Below are positions 7,929-17,751 of a stretch of 64,000 nucleotides of DNA, piece by piece. Both the position numbers and the translations under genes were made by a program. Source of the DNA: Bacteroidota bacterium (GTDB lineage Bacteria > Bacteroidota > Bacteroidia > Bacteroidales > GCA-2711565); assembly GCA_018816945.1 (NCBI GenBank), contig JAHIVC010000041.1, positions 30,226 to 94,225 of the forward strand, given 5' to 3'. The notes under the pieces are model-generated. The model saw only the letters and a list, made by a program, of their open reading frames with translations, ran no database searches and was not told the DNA's origin. The stretch's first letter is position 1. Each line of letters opens with the position of its first letter.

Positions 7929-9378
7929 AACGACAATTGTGAAATCTAACTTTTTTAAAGCACTAAGTAACGATAACTTCTTATCGTTGGCGAGTAATCT
8001 TGGGGCTGCTATTTTTAGGGTTTTAAGCTTCATGTTGCTGGTACGTTCACTTGAACCAAATATTTTTGGTGAATGGGTTATTTTTGTTACGGCCGGGAAT
8101 TTTTTTGAAATGTTACGGTTCGGTCTTACCAGAACGGCCATCATTAGATTTCTATCAGGAGCAAAAAATGATGATCGAAAAAAACTAATAGGTACGAATT
8201 GGGTGCTTGGGCTCATGGCGACTATACTTCTTGCCATTATTATTTGGATTGCTTATTTTCTATTTCCAACAACCATCGAGGGATCAGGCTATTCCTTGTT
8301 TTTTATATGGTACCCTATTCTTTCTTTTGCCAACTTGCCTTTCAATCTTGCAATATCAGTTTTATATGCTGATCAAAAGTTCGGAAAAATATTATTGGTC
8401 AATTTATTAAGAGATGGTGGATTTTTCATCTTTCTAATTATTAATTTTTTATTTTTCCACTTAGGGATCATGCCAATTCTATACGCTTTTTTGACCATTA
8501 ATTTAGCCGTTTCTATTCACTCCATGTTAAATAAATGGGATGGTTATCATTATATCTTTAATGCTAATAAGCAAACAAATAAAACCATATTAAATTTTGG
8601 AAAATATACTACCGGAACATTGATTGGGGCCAATTTATTAAAAAGCTCAGATGTGGTTCTCTTAGGATTAAGCCCTTTTATTGGGACTGTTGGTGTTGCT
8701 TTATATAGTGTACCTTTAAGATTGACCGAGATTTTGGAAATCCCATTAAGGAGCTTTGCAGCGACTGCATTCCCCAAGATGTCAAAAGCCAGTATTGAGA
8801 ACAATATGGACGAAGTTAAGCGTTTATTTTATTCCTATTCAGGTGCACTCACTTTTGTGATTTTGCCTGTTATTATTTTCGCATTCATCTTTTCGGAACA
8901 ATTTGTACATGTACTTGGTGGGCCCGAATATATTGTAACACAAAATATCTTTAGATTTTTCTGTATTTATGGACTTTTCATTGCAGTAGATAAATTTACC
9001 GGAATTGCATTGGACAGTATTAACCAACCTAAAAAGAATTTTATTAAAGTAATTTATATGGCGCTTGCGAACATTTTTGGTGATATATTCATGATTTTCT
9101 ATCTGGGCAAATTCATATTCTTCTTATCAATTGCCGGAATTATACTGTCCAACTATATGCCTTTATTCCCTATTGAAATATTTACTTATGAACTTACTGT
9201 AATTAATATATTGGAATTGGTAGCGCTGGTAACAATTTTGTTCACAATTATAGGTATCATAGTCGGATTATATTATCTGAACAATGCGCTTTCTTTATCC
9301 TTACGAAGAATTTTTACGGATGGCTGGAAGTTTTTCATAATCATCATTAAGGATATTAAGTCTGCTATTGTTCAATAA
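7921..9378 (+). CDS. Polysaccharide flippase (Wzx-like, MOP superfamily)
   Basis: A 485-residue, strongly hydrophobic protein with about twelve to fourteen predicted membrane segments. The N-terminus (SLASNLGAAIFRVLSF followed by LVRSLEPNIFGEW) is typical of the polysaccharide biosynthesis/Wzx branch of the MOP transporters, which move undecaprenyl-linked repeat units across the inner membrane. The start appears to be TTG at 7921, because an in-frame stop at 7915-7917 closes the frame just upstream and no ATG occurs before the first conserved helix; GTG at 7939 is the alternative. The start lies inside the end of the Wzc-like gene, behind a purine-rich AAGGTAAGGG, which points to coupled translation. 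Confidence 0.88.
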   Translation: MNKTTIVKSNFFKALSNDNFLSLASNLGAAIFRVLSFMLLVRSLEPNIFGEWVIFVTAGNFFEMLRFGLTRTAIIRFLSGAKNDDRKKLIGTNWVLGLMATILLAIIIWIAYFLFPTTIEGSGYSLFFIWYPILSFANLPFNLAISVLYADQKFGKILLVNLLRDGGFFIFLIINFLFFHLGIMPILYAFLTINLAVSIHSMLNKWDGYHYIFNANKQTNKTILNFGKYTTGTLIGANLLKSSDVVLLGLSPFIGTVGVALYSVPLRLTEILEIPLRSFAATAFPKMSKASIENNMDEVKRLFYSYSGALTFVILPVIIFAFIFSEQFVHVLGGPEYIVTQNIFRFFCIYGLFIAVDKFTGIALDSINQPKKNFIKVIYMALANIFGDIFMIFYLGKFIFFLSIAGIILSNYMPLFPIEIFTYELTVINILELVALVTILFTIIGIIVGLYYLNNALSLSLRRIFTDGWKFFIIIIKDIKSAIVQ

Positions 9379-9412
9379 AATCTTTGTAACTTTATCAAAT
9401 GCAAAGTTAACT

Positions 9413-10879
9413 ATGTTTAATAGACTAAAGAGATATACTGGCTCATATAAGCTCAACGACCCAATATTCATGATTGGCATGTTTGCGATTGCTGTATTAT
9501 TCAGTTTTATTTTGACACAAGTTAAATTACAATTTGCATTGGTACTAATGCTGCTTCCTTTAGTGTTAGTTTATCTAAATCGATTATTTACCCATCCAAG
9601 GTTAGGACTGATTACAATTATTATATTAGCCTGGTTGGCTGTCGGAATAACTAGATACATTACCGGGATTCCGTTTGGGCTAACTATTGACTTTTTTTTA
9701 GTTCTGACCTTGGTCGCAGTATTTTTCCGAACCTTTTATGATGGAATAGATACAAAAGCATTTAATAATGACATTGTTATATTGCTTACTCTTTGGTTTC
9801 TTTATGCGGCAGCAGAAATATTGAACCCTGAAGCTTTAAGCAAGACTGCCTGGTTTTACGCTATGCGCGGTGTAGCCTTATATTCGATGTTAACAGTCCC
9901 TTTAGTTTTCCTGCTTTTCAGAAAGGTTAAACACCTCAATTTATTCTTGTACATGTGGGGAGTCATCTCAATTCTGGGGTCGTTAAAAGGAATGCAGCAA
10001 GTTTATCTTGGTCTTGATTATGCAGAACAACGCTGGCTTGATCAGGTTGGATATATCACGCACGTATTATTCGGGGAGCTTAGGGTGTTCTCATTCTATA
10101 CTGATGCCGGTCAGTTTGGAGCTGCACAGGGAGCTGCAGGTATTGTTGGACTTCTAGTTGCACTTAACTCAAAAAAACCAGTGGATATTATTTTCTTTCT
10201 AATAATGGGTATAACCGGAATTTGGGGGATGATGATTTCAGGAACAAGGGGTGCAATTATTGTGCCCTTGATTGGTGCCTTATTATATCTGATTCACAGG
10301 AAAAACCTAAGAGTTATTATGCTGGGCTTAGTTTTAATAGCTGGGATTTATGTTTTCTTTAAATATACATATATCGGCTCAGGCATTTCTCAAATCAGGC
10401 GTATGCGTACTGCTTTTTTTCCTGCAGATGATGCATCTCTGCAAGTTCGTCTTGATAACAGAAGGGTTCTGCAAGTTTATTTATCATCCCGACCCTTCGG
10501 CGGTGGAATTGGTAGTGCCGGTAACTGGGGTCAACGATTCTCTCCAAATGGATTTTTAGCTAATGTTGCTACTGACAGTTGGTACGTTCAAATATGGGCG
10601 GAGATGGGTATTATTGGTTTGACATTTCACTTATTTATCCTTGCATTTATTCTAACCAAATCCTCATACTTAATAATGTTTCGGGTGAAAGACCCCGAGC
10701 TTCGGGGTAAACTGAGTGCATTAGCTTGCGCCTATGCAGGAGTGTTAGGTGCCAGCTATGGAAATGGTGTGCTTGGTCAAATTCCAACAGGTATTTTAAC
10801 TTACATTAGTTGGGGCTTTCTGTTCATGGCTCCAATGTTAGATCGGGAAGTTAGAGGAATAACCGATTCTGCTAACTAG
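9413..10879 (+). CDS. O-antigen polymerase/ligase family membrane protein (Wzy-like)
   Basis: A multispanning protein of 488 residues with about ten to twelve hydrophobic segments and the large external loop of the Wzy_C/O-antigen ligase family. The stretch SGTRGA is the family's conserved membrane-edge motif, and SRPFGGGIGS followed by D-S-W is typical of the catalytic loop. It should polymerise flipped repeat units in the periplasm; ligation to another acceptor is possible in this family. The ATG at 9413 is preferred; an in-frame TTG at 9368 would overlap the flippase gene by eleven bases. It converges with, and overlaps by eight bases, the minus-strand glycosyltransferase gene. Confidence 0.85.
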   Translation: MFNRLKRYTGSYKLNDPIFMIGMFAIAVLFSFILTQVKLQFALVLMLLPLVLVYLNRLFTHPRLGLITIIILAWLAVGITRYITGIPFGLTIDFFLVLTLVAVFFRTFYDGIDTKAFNNDIVILLTLWFLYAAAEILNPEALSKTAWFYAMRGVALYSMLTVPLVFLLFRKVKHLNLFLYMWGVISILGSLKGMQQVYLGLDYAEQRWLDQVGYITHVLFGELRVFSFYTDAGQFGAAQGAAGIVGLLVALNSKKPVDIIFFLIMGITGIWGMMISGTRGAIIVPLIGALLYLIHRKNLRVIMLGLVLIAGIYVFFKYTYIGSGISQIRRMRTAFFPADDASLQVRLDNRRVLQVYLSSRPFGGGIGSAGNWGQRFSPNGFLANVATDSWYVQIWAEMGIIGLTFHLFILAFILTKSSYLIMFRVKDPELRGKLSALACAYAGVLGASYGNGVLGQIPTGILTYISWGFLFMAPMLDREVRGITDSAN

Positions 10880-11762
10880 TTTGGTTTTTCTTCCCAATAA
10901 TGTATTCTATAAGTCTTTTTCCATGAACAGCAAAACGTTGTTTAAATGCTTCCCATATTCCACCATCAAATACAATCCTTCGTGAAGAAGTAATCACAAC
11001 AGCTCTCGGATTGCTAACTAATCTCAGTTTCCCTTTTTTCTGAAGGTTTAAAGCCATTGTTCCATCTTCCGATTCTTCTGTAAAATACTTACTATCTTTA
11101 GTATTATTAAATACCCGAACATTTTTCACTTTAAATCCACCTGTTGTTCTGCCAATTTCTGTTACCAAACCCATGGTGAAGCCCATTACATTAAGATATT
11201 CACGCTTACGCATCCGGATTCTAACTAAAATGCCAACAATTCTTTCATAAATCCACATCGAGAGCCTACTTACTCCAATCGGGGGTATAAAAGCATATCT
11301 TCCGTATACACCCATTATATGTTCATTCCTCTCCATTGGCTTGATCATTAAATCAACCCATCTTGGTGGATATAAGGTATCAGAATCTGCACATAAATGA
11401 TACTTACCTTTACAATTATCCAAACCACATTGTCTGGCAAAAGAAGTTCCTTGTTTTGGCTCAAAATAATTTCTCACACCTAATTCATCAAGCACCTTTT
11501 GAGTATTGTCGGTTGAATTATTGTTTATTACTACTATTTCTACTTCATTTTTCGTTGTACTTGCAGCTAAAGAAGATAGTGTCCGGAAAATATTATCTGC
11601 TTCATTCCAGGCAGGAATAACAATAGAAACCAACGGATTTTCAGACTGAAACTTTTTAATTCTATTCTTGATATCTGTTAATTCCTCAGTAGTTAAGTCA
11701 CTATATTTCTTATTTGAATATAAATGAGGTTTAATCCATTTTGGAAGACTTATTCCTATCAT
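10872..11762 (-). CDS. Family 2 glycosyltransferase
   Basis: A GT-A fold enzyme of 296 residues. VSIVIPAWNEADN (about 45-57) is the nucleotide-binding start, followed by VVINNNSTDNT, and A-D-S-D-T (D126/D128) is the metal-binding DxD. It has a positively charged C-terminus without clear membrane spans. It should add one sugar from a nucleotide-sugar to the growing lipid-linked oligosaccharide at the cytoplasmic face of the membrane. It is the last of three minus-strand genes set inside an otherwise plus-strand locus, and its 3' end overlaps that of the polymerase gene. Donor and acceptor cannot be predicted. Confidence 0.88.
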   Translation of the reverse strand: MIGISLPKWIKPHLYSNKKYSDLTTEELTDIKNRIKKFQSENPLVSIVIPAWNEADNIFRTLSSLAASTTKNEVEIVVINNNSTDNTQKVLDELGVRNYFEPKQGTSFARQCGLDNCKGKYHLCADSDTLYPPRWVDLMIKPMERNEHIMGVYGRYAFIPPIGVSRLSMWIYERIVGILVRIRMRKREYLNVMGFTMGLVTEIGRTTGGFKVKNVRVFNNTKDSKYFTEESEDGTMALNLQKKGKLRLVSNPRAVVITSSRRIVFDGGIWEAFKQRFAVHGKRLIEYIIGKKNQTS

Positions 11763-11801
11763 ATTATTAATTGATGCTTTGAGTAAAAATTAAAAATTTG
11801 G

Positions 11802-12599
11802 CTAATTTAGTAATTTATAAGCATGATATAAACTCTGTTGTGGCTCTATTTTATATTCCAATGATTTCATATGATTATTTAGCTCATTTATGTCGTAGGA
11901 ATCATAGGTCGGTTCATAAATGATGTGTTCAAACTTCTTACTTAAATCAAAATTCAATGATTTAATAATTGGGAATTCGGCTCCTTCACAATCCAATTTT
12001 AATAAATCACATTTATTACTTATTTTGTTTGCCGTAAGTGCCTTGGCTAATGTCACCAATTCAATTTCAACAAAATTTTCGCTTACGTTTTCAGAAAAAA
12101 TACTGTGCCCTCCTATATTAGTGGGATGAATATACAATTTACTTTTGCCAGATTGATCACTAACAGCAATAGGTAAAACCTGAACATCTGATAATGCATT
12201 CATTTTAATTGTCTCATTCAATTGATCTATGCAAGGAGGGTATGGTTCAAAACAATAAACCTTTGAATTGGGATACAATTGTTTCATCCTGAGTGCAAAA
12301 AATCCGGTATTTGCACCAACATCAAAAATTACAGGTTCTTCACTATTGAGTTGAACGTCGTAGCATTTGTCGATAAAAATTTCATTATAAATATAAAACG
12401 ACATAAAATCATAAATTTTGATACGCTTTCCATCTTTGAATTTTAATGTGATGATAAGGTTATTAAAAACAGGGAATAATTTAAGTGTGGAACCCATATA
12501 AAATGAGCAAGGATTTTTTAAATTCTTCCATTGTTTTTTAATCTTCGCCAGTGAAGTGAATTGTTCAAATAACCAATTTAATTTAAAGGAACCTTTCAT
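11802..12599 (-). CDS. FkbM family methyltransferase
   Basis: A SAM-dependent O-methyltransferase of 265 residues. Motif I reads IFDVGANTGFFAL (91-103), with the acidic post-I strand VYCFEPYP (114-121) and a later L-L-K-L-D-C-E-G-A-E block, all typical of the FkbM family. In polysaccharide loci these enzymes usually methylate sugar hydroxyls, so it probably decorates the product of this locus or caps its chains. It lies 27 bases after the next minus-strand methyltransferase gene, suggesting one transcript. A second FkbM gene lies on the plus strand at 21974, with clearly different sequence. Confidence 0.9.
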   Translation of the reverse strand: MKGSFKLNWLFEQFTSLAKIKKQWKNLKNPCSFYMGSTLKLFPVFNNLIITLKFKDGKRIKIYDFMSFYIYNEIFIDKCYDVQLNSEEPVIFDVGANTGFFALRMKQLYPNSKVYCFEPYPPCIDQLNETIKMNALSDVQVLPIAVSDQSGKSKLYIHPTNIGGHSIFSENVSENFVEIELVTLAKALTANKISNKCDLLKLDCEGAEFPIIKSLNFDLSKKFEHIIYEPTYDSYDINELNNHMKSLEYKIEPQQSLYHAYKLLN

Positions 12600-12626
12600 A
12601 GTAACGTTTTCAGATATATCTATATT

Positions 12627-13229
12627 TTAGTTTTTTCGGGCAAGTGCCCAAACTACTACAGGGAAATAGGCTTGGTTTTTTAATGATCCAAACCAACCTC
12701 TTGGAGCCCAACCTCGACGCAGGTTTGCTCTTACACAGCTTTTATTCCCCCACGAATAAGTTTTAATATTTTCCAGATCAAAACCGCATTCATGCAAAAA
12801 ATATTTCATACCAGTTTCGGTCCATCGCGTACAATCTTCCGGCATGGGATGGATTTTAATTAAGAATGGGGTTGCTACTAAAAAATAAGCTCCGGGCTTT
12901 AACATTTCATAAACATTTTTTGCTGCACGATATGGATATAATAAATGCTCAAAAATCTGATCTGCTATGATTAAATCAAACTGCTTATCCAGCTTATCTT
13001 TACAAATATCGAACTCTGGATACTCAGTTGCCTGATACGATTTAAAACCCAAATGCTGCCAGTTGTCAGCACCTGATATTTCTAGTGTGTCCAATTTTTC
13101 CGGATGTAGCTGGTTTAACAGAGCATAACATTCTCTGTACATGACCGTTCTAACCCATTGCTTATGATCATATCGAATAAACTTAAGTATTGGTATGATT
13201 TTTTCTTTATTATCTTGCAGCCAACCCAT
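12627..13229 (-). CDS. Class I SAM-dependent methyltransferase
   Basis: A 200-residue protein of the methyltransferase-11 type. The glycine-rich motif I is reduced (TLEISGADNW at about 48-57), but FDLIIADQIFEHL, a Rossmann strand 4 with the usual E-H-L, and the MLKPGAYFLVATPF strand follow in the correct order. It probably modifies a sugar or lipid of the polysaccharide locus, although a different small substrate cannot be excluded. It is the first gene of the three-gene minus-strand group and is divergent from the glycosyltransferase gene starting at 13411. The 180 bases between them must contain both promoters. Confidence 0.82.
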   Translation of the reverse strand: MGWLQDNKEKIIPILKFIRYDHKQWVRTVMYRECYALLNQLHPEKLDTLEISGADNWQHLGFKSYQATEYPEFDICKDKLDKQFDLIIADQIFEHLLYPYRAAKNVYEMLKPGAYFLVATPFLIKIHPMPEDCTRWTETGMKYFLHECGFDLENIKTYSWGNKSCVRANLRRGWAPRGWFGSLKNQAYFPVVVWALARKN

Positions 13230-13410
13230 AAGAAAGTTTAATTAATTAATTATGTAATTTAAATTTAGCCTTTGTTTAGTGACGTTAAATATAAAAAAAA
13301 ATTAGGATTTTTTTAATCAAAACATTCGATAGCAATATTATCAGAAAATAGAGACATATCCAGCATTTAGGATATTTACTAAATTTACATAAAAAAATCT
13401 CAAAGAACGG

Positions 13411-14346
13411 ATGAACAACACCCCACTGGTTTCTATAATTACAGTTAACTATAACAGGTTACAAGATACAATCGAACTGTTTGAATCTATTGGCAAGATT
13501 ACGTATTCAAATATTGAACTAATCCTCATTGACAACGGATCAGATGATGATCTGGCTTTATTAGAACGAAAATTTCCAAACTTAAGACTTATCAAAAATG
13601 AAAATAATTTGGGGTTCGCAGCAGCCAATAATATCGGAATTAAACTGGCTAAGGGCAAGTACATTTTATTGATAAATAATGATGTAATTGTTACTCCTGA
13701 TTTTTTAACAAGTTTGGTTCGGAAATTAGAGAAGGAGCAAAGCATTGGAATCGTAAGTCCAAAAATATATTATTATTACATACCGGAGATGATTCAATAT
13801 GCAGGATTTACCGACATTAACCCTATTACCATTCGTAATAAGGGTATTGGATTCAATGAGCTTGAGTCGGGTAAATATGACGAAGAAAAAGAGACTTATT
13901 ATGCCCACGGTGCGGCCTTTTTATTTCGAAGTGAACTTATTGATAAAATCGGGTTTATGAGTGAAATATTTTTTCTTTATTATGAAGAAATGGACTGGTG
14001 CAAACGAGTAAGAAACAGCGGATATAAAATTTATTATATACCTCAATCAATCATTTATCATAAAGATTCTGCTACGACAGGTGCCGATAGTCCTCTGAAA
14101 ACCTATTATTTAAATCGCGGTCGGCTAATATATATGCGTAGAAATGTAAAATTTCCTTTATTGATTTTAAGTGGTTTGTATCAGGTTTTATTTGCTTTCC
14201 CAAAGAATTATCTCAGATTGCTGATTCAAAAAAAATGGACCCATGCCCATGCTTATAAAAATGCTTTTCTTTGGTTTTATAAACATTTTTTTTCAAAAAA
14301 AATATTGGTAGATCAGTTTAAATTTGATCTTGACAGGAGATTATAG
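13411..14346 (+). CDS. Family 2 glycosyltransferase (rhamnosyltransferase-like), copy A of a tandem pair
   Basis: A GT-A enzyme of 311 residues starting PLVSIITVNYNR, then DNGSDDD, then NNLGFAAANNIG and the metal site N-N-D (89-91), followed by a conserved YYEEMDW and the Y-H-K-D-S near the C-terminal third. This signature is shared with dTDP-rhamnose-type and galactofuranosyl-type transferases annotated in many O-antigen loci. It is the same length as, and closely similar throughout to, the next gene at 14376, so the two are a tandem duplication. Each probably adds a related sugar in successive positions (inference). Confidence 0.88.
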   Translation: MNNTPLVSIITVNYNRLQDTIELFESIGKITYSNIELILIDNGSDDDLALLERKFPNLRLIKNENNLGFAAANNIGIKLAKGKYILLINNDVIVTPDFLTSLVRKLEKEQSIGIVSPKIYYYYIPEMIQYAGFTDINPITIRNKGIGFNELESGKYDEEKETYYAHGAAFLFRSELIDKIGFMSEIFFLYYEEMDWCKRVRNSGYKIYYIPQSIIYHKDSATTGADSPLKTYYLNRGRLIYMRRNVKFPLLILSGLYQVLFAFPKNYLRLLIQKKWTHAHAYKNAFLWFYKHFFSKKILVDQFKFDLDRRL

Positions 14347-14375
14347 TAACTTGCCGACAAATCACATTAGACTCT

Positions 14376-15311
14376 ATGATCCCTAAAAAGAGGAGAACTG
14401 AATATCCGCTTATCTCAATAATAACAGTTAACTATAACCATTCGGAGGTTACTTGTGAACTCATTGAATCATTGAACAAAATTTCGTATCCAAATATTGA
14501 AATTATTGTAATTGATAATTGTTCGCCCGATGATGATCCCAAGTTAATAAAAAGAAGATTTCCTAATATTATATTGGTTGAAAACCCTATCAATTATGGT
14601 TTTGCAGCCGGAAACAATTATGGTTTGATGAGAGCCCGTGGGAAATATGTTTTATTGCTTAATAATGACACTGTTGTTACCGAAAACTTTATTGAACCTT
14701 TATTAGAGAAACTGGAATCTGACTTATCAATTGGTGCCGTTAGCCCTAAAATTAGATTTTTTCACACACCCGACACCATTCAGTACGCCGGATATACACC
14801 TATTGATAATCGAACCATGCGTAATTTTTCAATAGGTTACAACGAAGTTGATAAAGGACAGTACGATCATGATAGGGAAACTGCTTATGCACATGGAGCA
14901 GCCATGATGGTTCCAATGGAAATTGTAAAGCAAATTGGGATGATGTCTTATATTTTCTTTTTGTATTATGAAGAAGCCGATTGGTGTGCCCGGATTCACA
15001 AAGCAGGTTATAAAATGTTTTATGTTCATGATTCTCTGATTTACCATAAGGAATCCATCTCAACAGGCAAATTGAGCCCAATGAAAATATACTATCAGAA
15101 TAGAAATCGTCTGGTATTCATGAGAAGAAATATCAAAGGAAAAGATTTTTACATAGGAATTTTCTATCAGTTATTCGTCGCAATACCAAAAAATGCATTA
15201 AAATTTTTCTTTAAAGGGAAGTTCCAGCTATTCCATGCCTATAATCGAGCAATTGGTTGGCATTTAAAAAATTTATTTAATAAGGAAATACATGAGAACC
15301 CCATGTTATAG
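14376..15311 (+). CDS. Family 2 glycosyltransferase (rhamnosyltransferase-like), copy B of a tandem pair
   Basis: This is the paralogue of the preceding gene, also 311 residues, with PLISIITVNYNH, DNCSPDDDP, NYGFAAGNNYG, the metal site N-N-D (96-98), and matching YYEEADW and Y-H-K-E-S segments. The pair is separated by only 29 bases. Differences are spread along the whole length rather than clustered, so the duplication is old and both copies look functional. The copies share the same arrangement of a short basic C-terminal tail rich in aromatic residues, which probably sits at the membrane surface. Confidence 0.88.
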   Translation: MIPKKRRTEYPLISIITVNYNHSEVTCELIESLNKISYPNIEIIVIDNCSPDDDPKLIKRRFPNIILVENPINYGFAAGNNYGLMRARGKYVLLLNNDTVVTENFIEPLLEKLESDLSIGAVSPKIRFFHTPDTIQYAGYTPIDNRTMRNFSIGYNEVDKGQYDHDRETAYAHGAAMMVPMEIVKQIGMMSYIFFLYYEEADWCARIHKAGYKMFYVHDSLIYHKESISTGKLSPMKIYYQNRNRLVFMRRNIKGKDFYIGIFYQLFVAIPKNALKFFFKGKFQLFHAYNRAIGWHLKNLFNKEIHENPML

Positions 15312-15356
15312 TATTTTTTATTTCGTATTTTTATTCAAATATTTAAGAAGGCACAG

Positions 15357-16562
15357 ATGATATTTATCACCATATTACAGTTAATGATCCTGCTATACCT
15401 TGGGCTGGCCTCATTATACATATTTGTATTTGCCCTGGCTTCCTTTTTTTACAAAGAAAAAAAAGGTGTATCTACCAATAAAATAAGAAAGTTTTTAGTA
15501 CTCATTCCGGCATATAAGGAAGACGTTGTTATTGTTAATGTGGCGAAAGACGCTTTAAATCAGGATTATCCCAGCGAGTTGTATGATGTTTATGTACTAG
15601 CTGATCAACTTCAAAAATCAACAATTGAAAAAATCAAAGCTTTTTCTGTAAATGTAATTGAAGTTTCTTTTGCGATTAGCACAAAAGCAAAGTCTATTAA
15701 TGAAGGCCTTAGAATAGCAGGCGAAGGTTATGATGCTGTTGTAATATTGGATGCAGATAATTTAATGGATTCGAACTTTATTAGCCGATCCAATGAATTA
15801 ATGAATTCGGGAATTGAAGTAATACAAGGACACCGGGTTGCAAAAAATATGGATACCCATTTTTCTATTCTGGATGCAATAAGCGAAGAAATTAATAATA
15901 GTGTTTTCAGAAAGGGGCATGTTGCTTTGGGTTTATCGGCAGCACTCATTGGTTCGGGAATGGTTATTGAATACAACATTTTTAAAAAAATAATGGCAAA
16001 AGCCGACACATTTGCCGAAGATAAAGAACTTGAATTTAAATTATTATTGAATAAACATTCAATTGAGTATTTGGATAGTGTATATATTTATGATGAGAAA
16101 GTTAGTAAACCCGAAGTCTTTGTAAAACAACGCTCTCGTTGGTTGGCATTTCAGCTGATTTATGCAAAGAGATTTGTTTTTGACGCTTTTGTCGAATTAT
16201 TTGTTCGGGGCAATGTTGATTTCTTCGATAAAGTGATGCAACAACTTCTACCTCCTCGTATTATACTGCTTGGGTTAACTTTCATCATAAGCTTATTCTC
16301 TATACTATTTAATTCAGGCTTTCTTTTTTACGCTTGGTTTGCACAGGCAACTCTTTGCTTTCTCGGAATTTTCATGGCTGTTCCAAAACAATTTTATAAT
16401 ATCAATGCCGTAAAAGCAGTTTTTAGCCTGCCACTTGGGTTCATATTGATGTTCAAATCTTTATTCCGTTATCAAGATGCAAAAAAGAATTTTGAACCTA
16501 CACCTCACATTCATTCTACCATAAATAGAGGAAACCATGCTGTTAAACCTAAAAAAACTTAA
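15357..16562 (+). CDS. Membrane-bound family 2 glycosyltransferase with QxxRW motif, copy A of a tandem pair
   Basis: An integral membrane GT-A enzyme of 401 residues: one N-terminal span (about 8-32), LVLIPAYKEDVVI, L-D-A-D (D132, D134), an E-D pair at 221-222, Q258-R-S-R-W262, then two or three C-terminal spans. The QxxRW box marks the hyaluronan/cellulose/chitin synthase-like branch, which is often processive and uses UDP-sugars. Here the protein is shorter than true synthases, so a single-addition inner-membrane transferase is equally possible. The second copy begins two bases after its stop codon, in a tightly coupled arrangement. Confidence 0.87.
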   Translation: MIFITILQLMILLYLGLASLYIFVFALASFFYKEKKGVSTNKIRKFLVLIPAYKEDVVIVNVAKDALNQDYPSELYDVYVLADQLQKSTIEKIKAFSVNVIEVSFAISTKAKSINEGLRIAGEGYDAVVILDADNLMDSNFISRSNELMNSGIEVIQGHRVAKNMDTHFSILDAISEEINNSVFRKGHVALGLSAALIGSGMVIEYNIFKKIMAKADTFAEDKELEFKLLLNKHSIEYLDSVYIYDEKVSKPEVFVKQRSRWLAFQLIYAKRFVFDAFVELFVRGNVDFFDKVMQQLLPPRIILLGLTFIISLFSILFNSGFLFYAWFAQATLCFLGIFMAVPKQFYNINAVKAVFSLPLGFILMFKSLFRYQDAKKNFEPTPHIHSTINRGNHAVKPKKT

Positions 16563-16564
16563 CA

Positions 16565-17731
16565 ATGATTTTTACTGATATTTTGCAATTCATTTTGATC
16601 ATATATTTAGGGTTATCAAGCTTTTACATTTTCATTTTCGCATTTGCCAGCATTTTTGCAGTTCGCCCCAAAATGCCATCATTTAATGCGATGAGGAAAT
16701 ATGCCGTATTGATACCCGGATACAAAGAAGATCAAGTTATTATTGATGTTGCCGCTGACGCTTTAAATCAGGATTATCCCAAAGAATTCTATGACGTTAT
16801 CGTTATTGCAGATTCGTTTAAAAAGGAAACCCTAGATGAACTTTCAAAGCTAAATGTGAGGATTATTGAAGTTAGCTTCGAACTTAGCACCAAGTCAAAA
16901 GCATTAAATGCAGCAATGAATGAATTGGGTGATGATTATGATGTGGCTGTTGTTTTGGATGCAGATAACATTATGCAAGTTGACTTTATTTCAAAAGTTA
17001 ACCGAGCATTTAACCTTGGATTTACTGCTGTACAAGGTCATCGGGTCGCAAAAAACACTAACACAAACTTCGCCATACTTGATGCCATAAGTGAAGAAGT
17101 CAATAACCGGATTTTCAGAAAAGGACATCGTGTTTTGGGTTTATCTGCCGCATTAATCGGATCAGGAATGGCCATTGATTATAAGTATTTCAAAAATATG
17201 ATGAAATCAATTAAAGCCGTTGGTGGTTTTGATAAAGAAATTGAGTTACAAATTCTTAAAGAAACACGTATTATTGGCTACCTTGATGATGCTTATGTTT
17301 ATGACGAAAAAGTTCAAAAAGCAGAAGTTTTCTCAAACCAAAGAAGAAGGTGGTTGTCGGCTCAAATTCATTATTTCAGTAAGGATTTTTTGAATTCAGT
17401 GAAGCATTTATTCAAATATCGAAATTTTGACTATTTCGATAAAGCCATTCAATTCATCCAACCTCCCAGAATTATGCTACTTGGATTGCTAGGTATCATC
17501 AACATTTTATCAATACTTTTCAATTCCAATGAATGGATGATGGCATGGTTATATGTGCTTGCAGCAGTCATTTTAACATTCATCTTTTCAATTCCCGGTA
17601 AATTTTATAACTTTAAAACACTATTTGCCCTGATCACCTTGCCTAAAGCATTCTTTTTAATGTTTCTTTCATTATTAAGGGTTAGGGGAGCAAACAAAAA
17701 GTTCATTCATACTGAACACACAAGTACTTAA
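16565..17731 (+). CDS. Membrane-bound family 2 glycosyltransferase with QxxRW motif, copy B of a tandem pair
   Basis: This is the paralogue of the gene directly upstream, 388 residues, with the same plan: N-terminal span (about 8-32), VLIPGYKEDQVII, L-D-A-D (D132, D134), Q259-R-R-R-W263 and C-terminal spans. Blocks such as VQGHRVAKN and LGLSAALIGSGM are almost identical to copy A, while the segment around residues 205-245 differs and lacks copy A's E-D pair (it reads GGFDKEIELQ), which could alter acceptor choice or activity. The two may form a heterodimer or make consecutive linkages (inference). Confidence 0.87.
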   Translation: MIFTDILQFILIIYLGLSSFYIFIFAFASIFAVRPKMPSFNAMRKYAVLIPGYKEDQVIIDVAADALNQDYPKEFYDVIVIADSFKKETLDELSKLNVRIIEVSFELSTKSKALNAAMNELGDDYDVAVVLDADNIMQVDFISKVNRAFNLGFTAVQGHRVAKNTNTNFAILDAISEEVNNRIFRKGHRVLGLSAALIGSGMAIDYKYFKNMMKSIKAVGGFDKEIELQILKETRIIGYLDDAYVYDEKVQKAEVFSNQRRRWLSAQIHYFSKDFLNSVKHLFKYRNFDYFDKAIQFIQPPRIMLLGLLGIINILSILFNSNEWMMAWLYVLAAVILTFIFSIPGKFYNFKTLFALITLPKAFFLMFLSLLRVRGANKKFIHTEHTST

Positions 17732-17751
17732 CTAATATAAAAGCACCAAAT

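Noticed and set aside
13411..15311. Possible frameshifted single glycosyltransferase gene
   Set aside because: Both members of the pair have complete start-to-stop frames with all motifs, so they are two genes from duplication.
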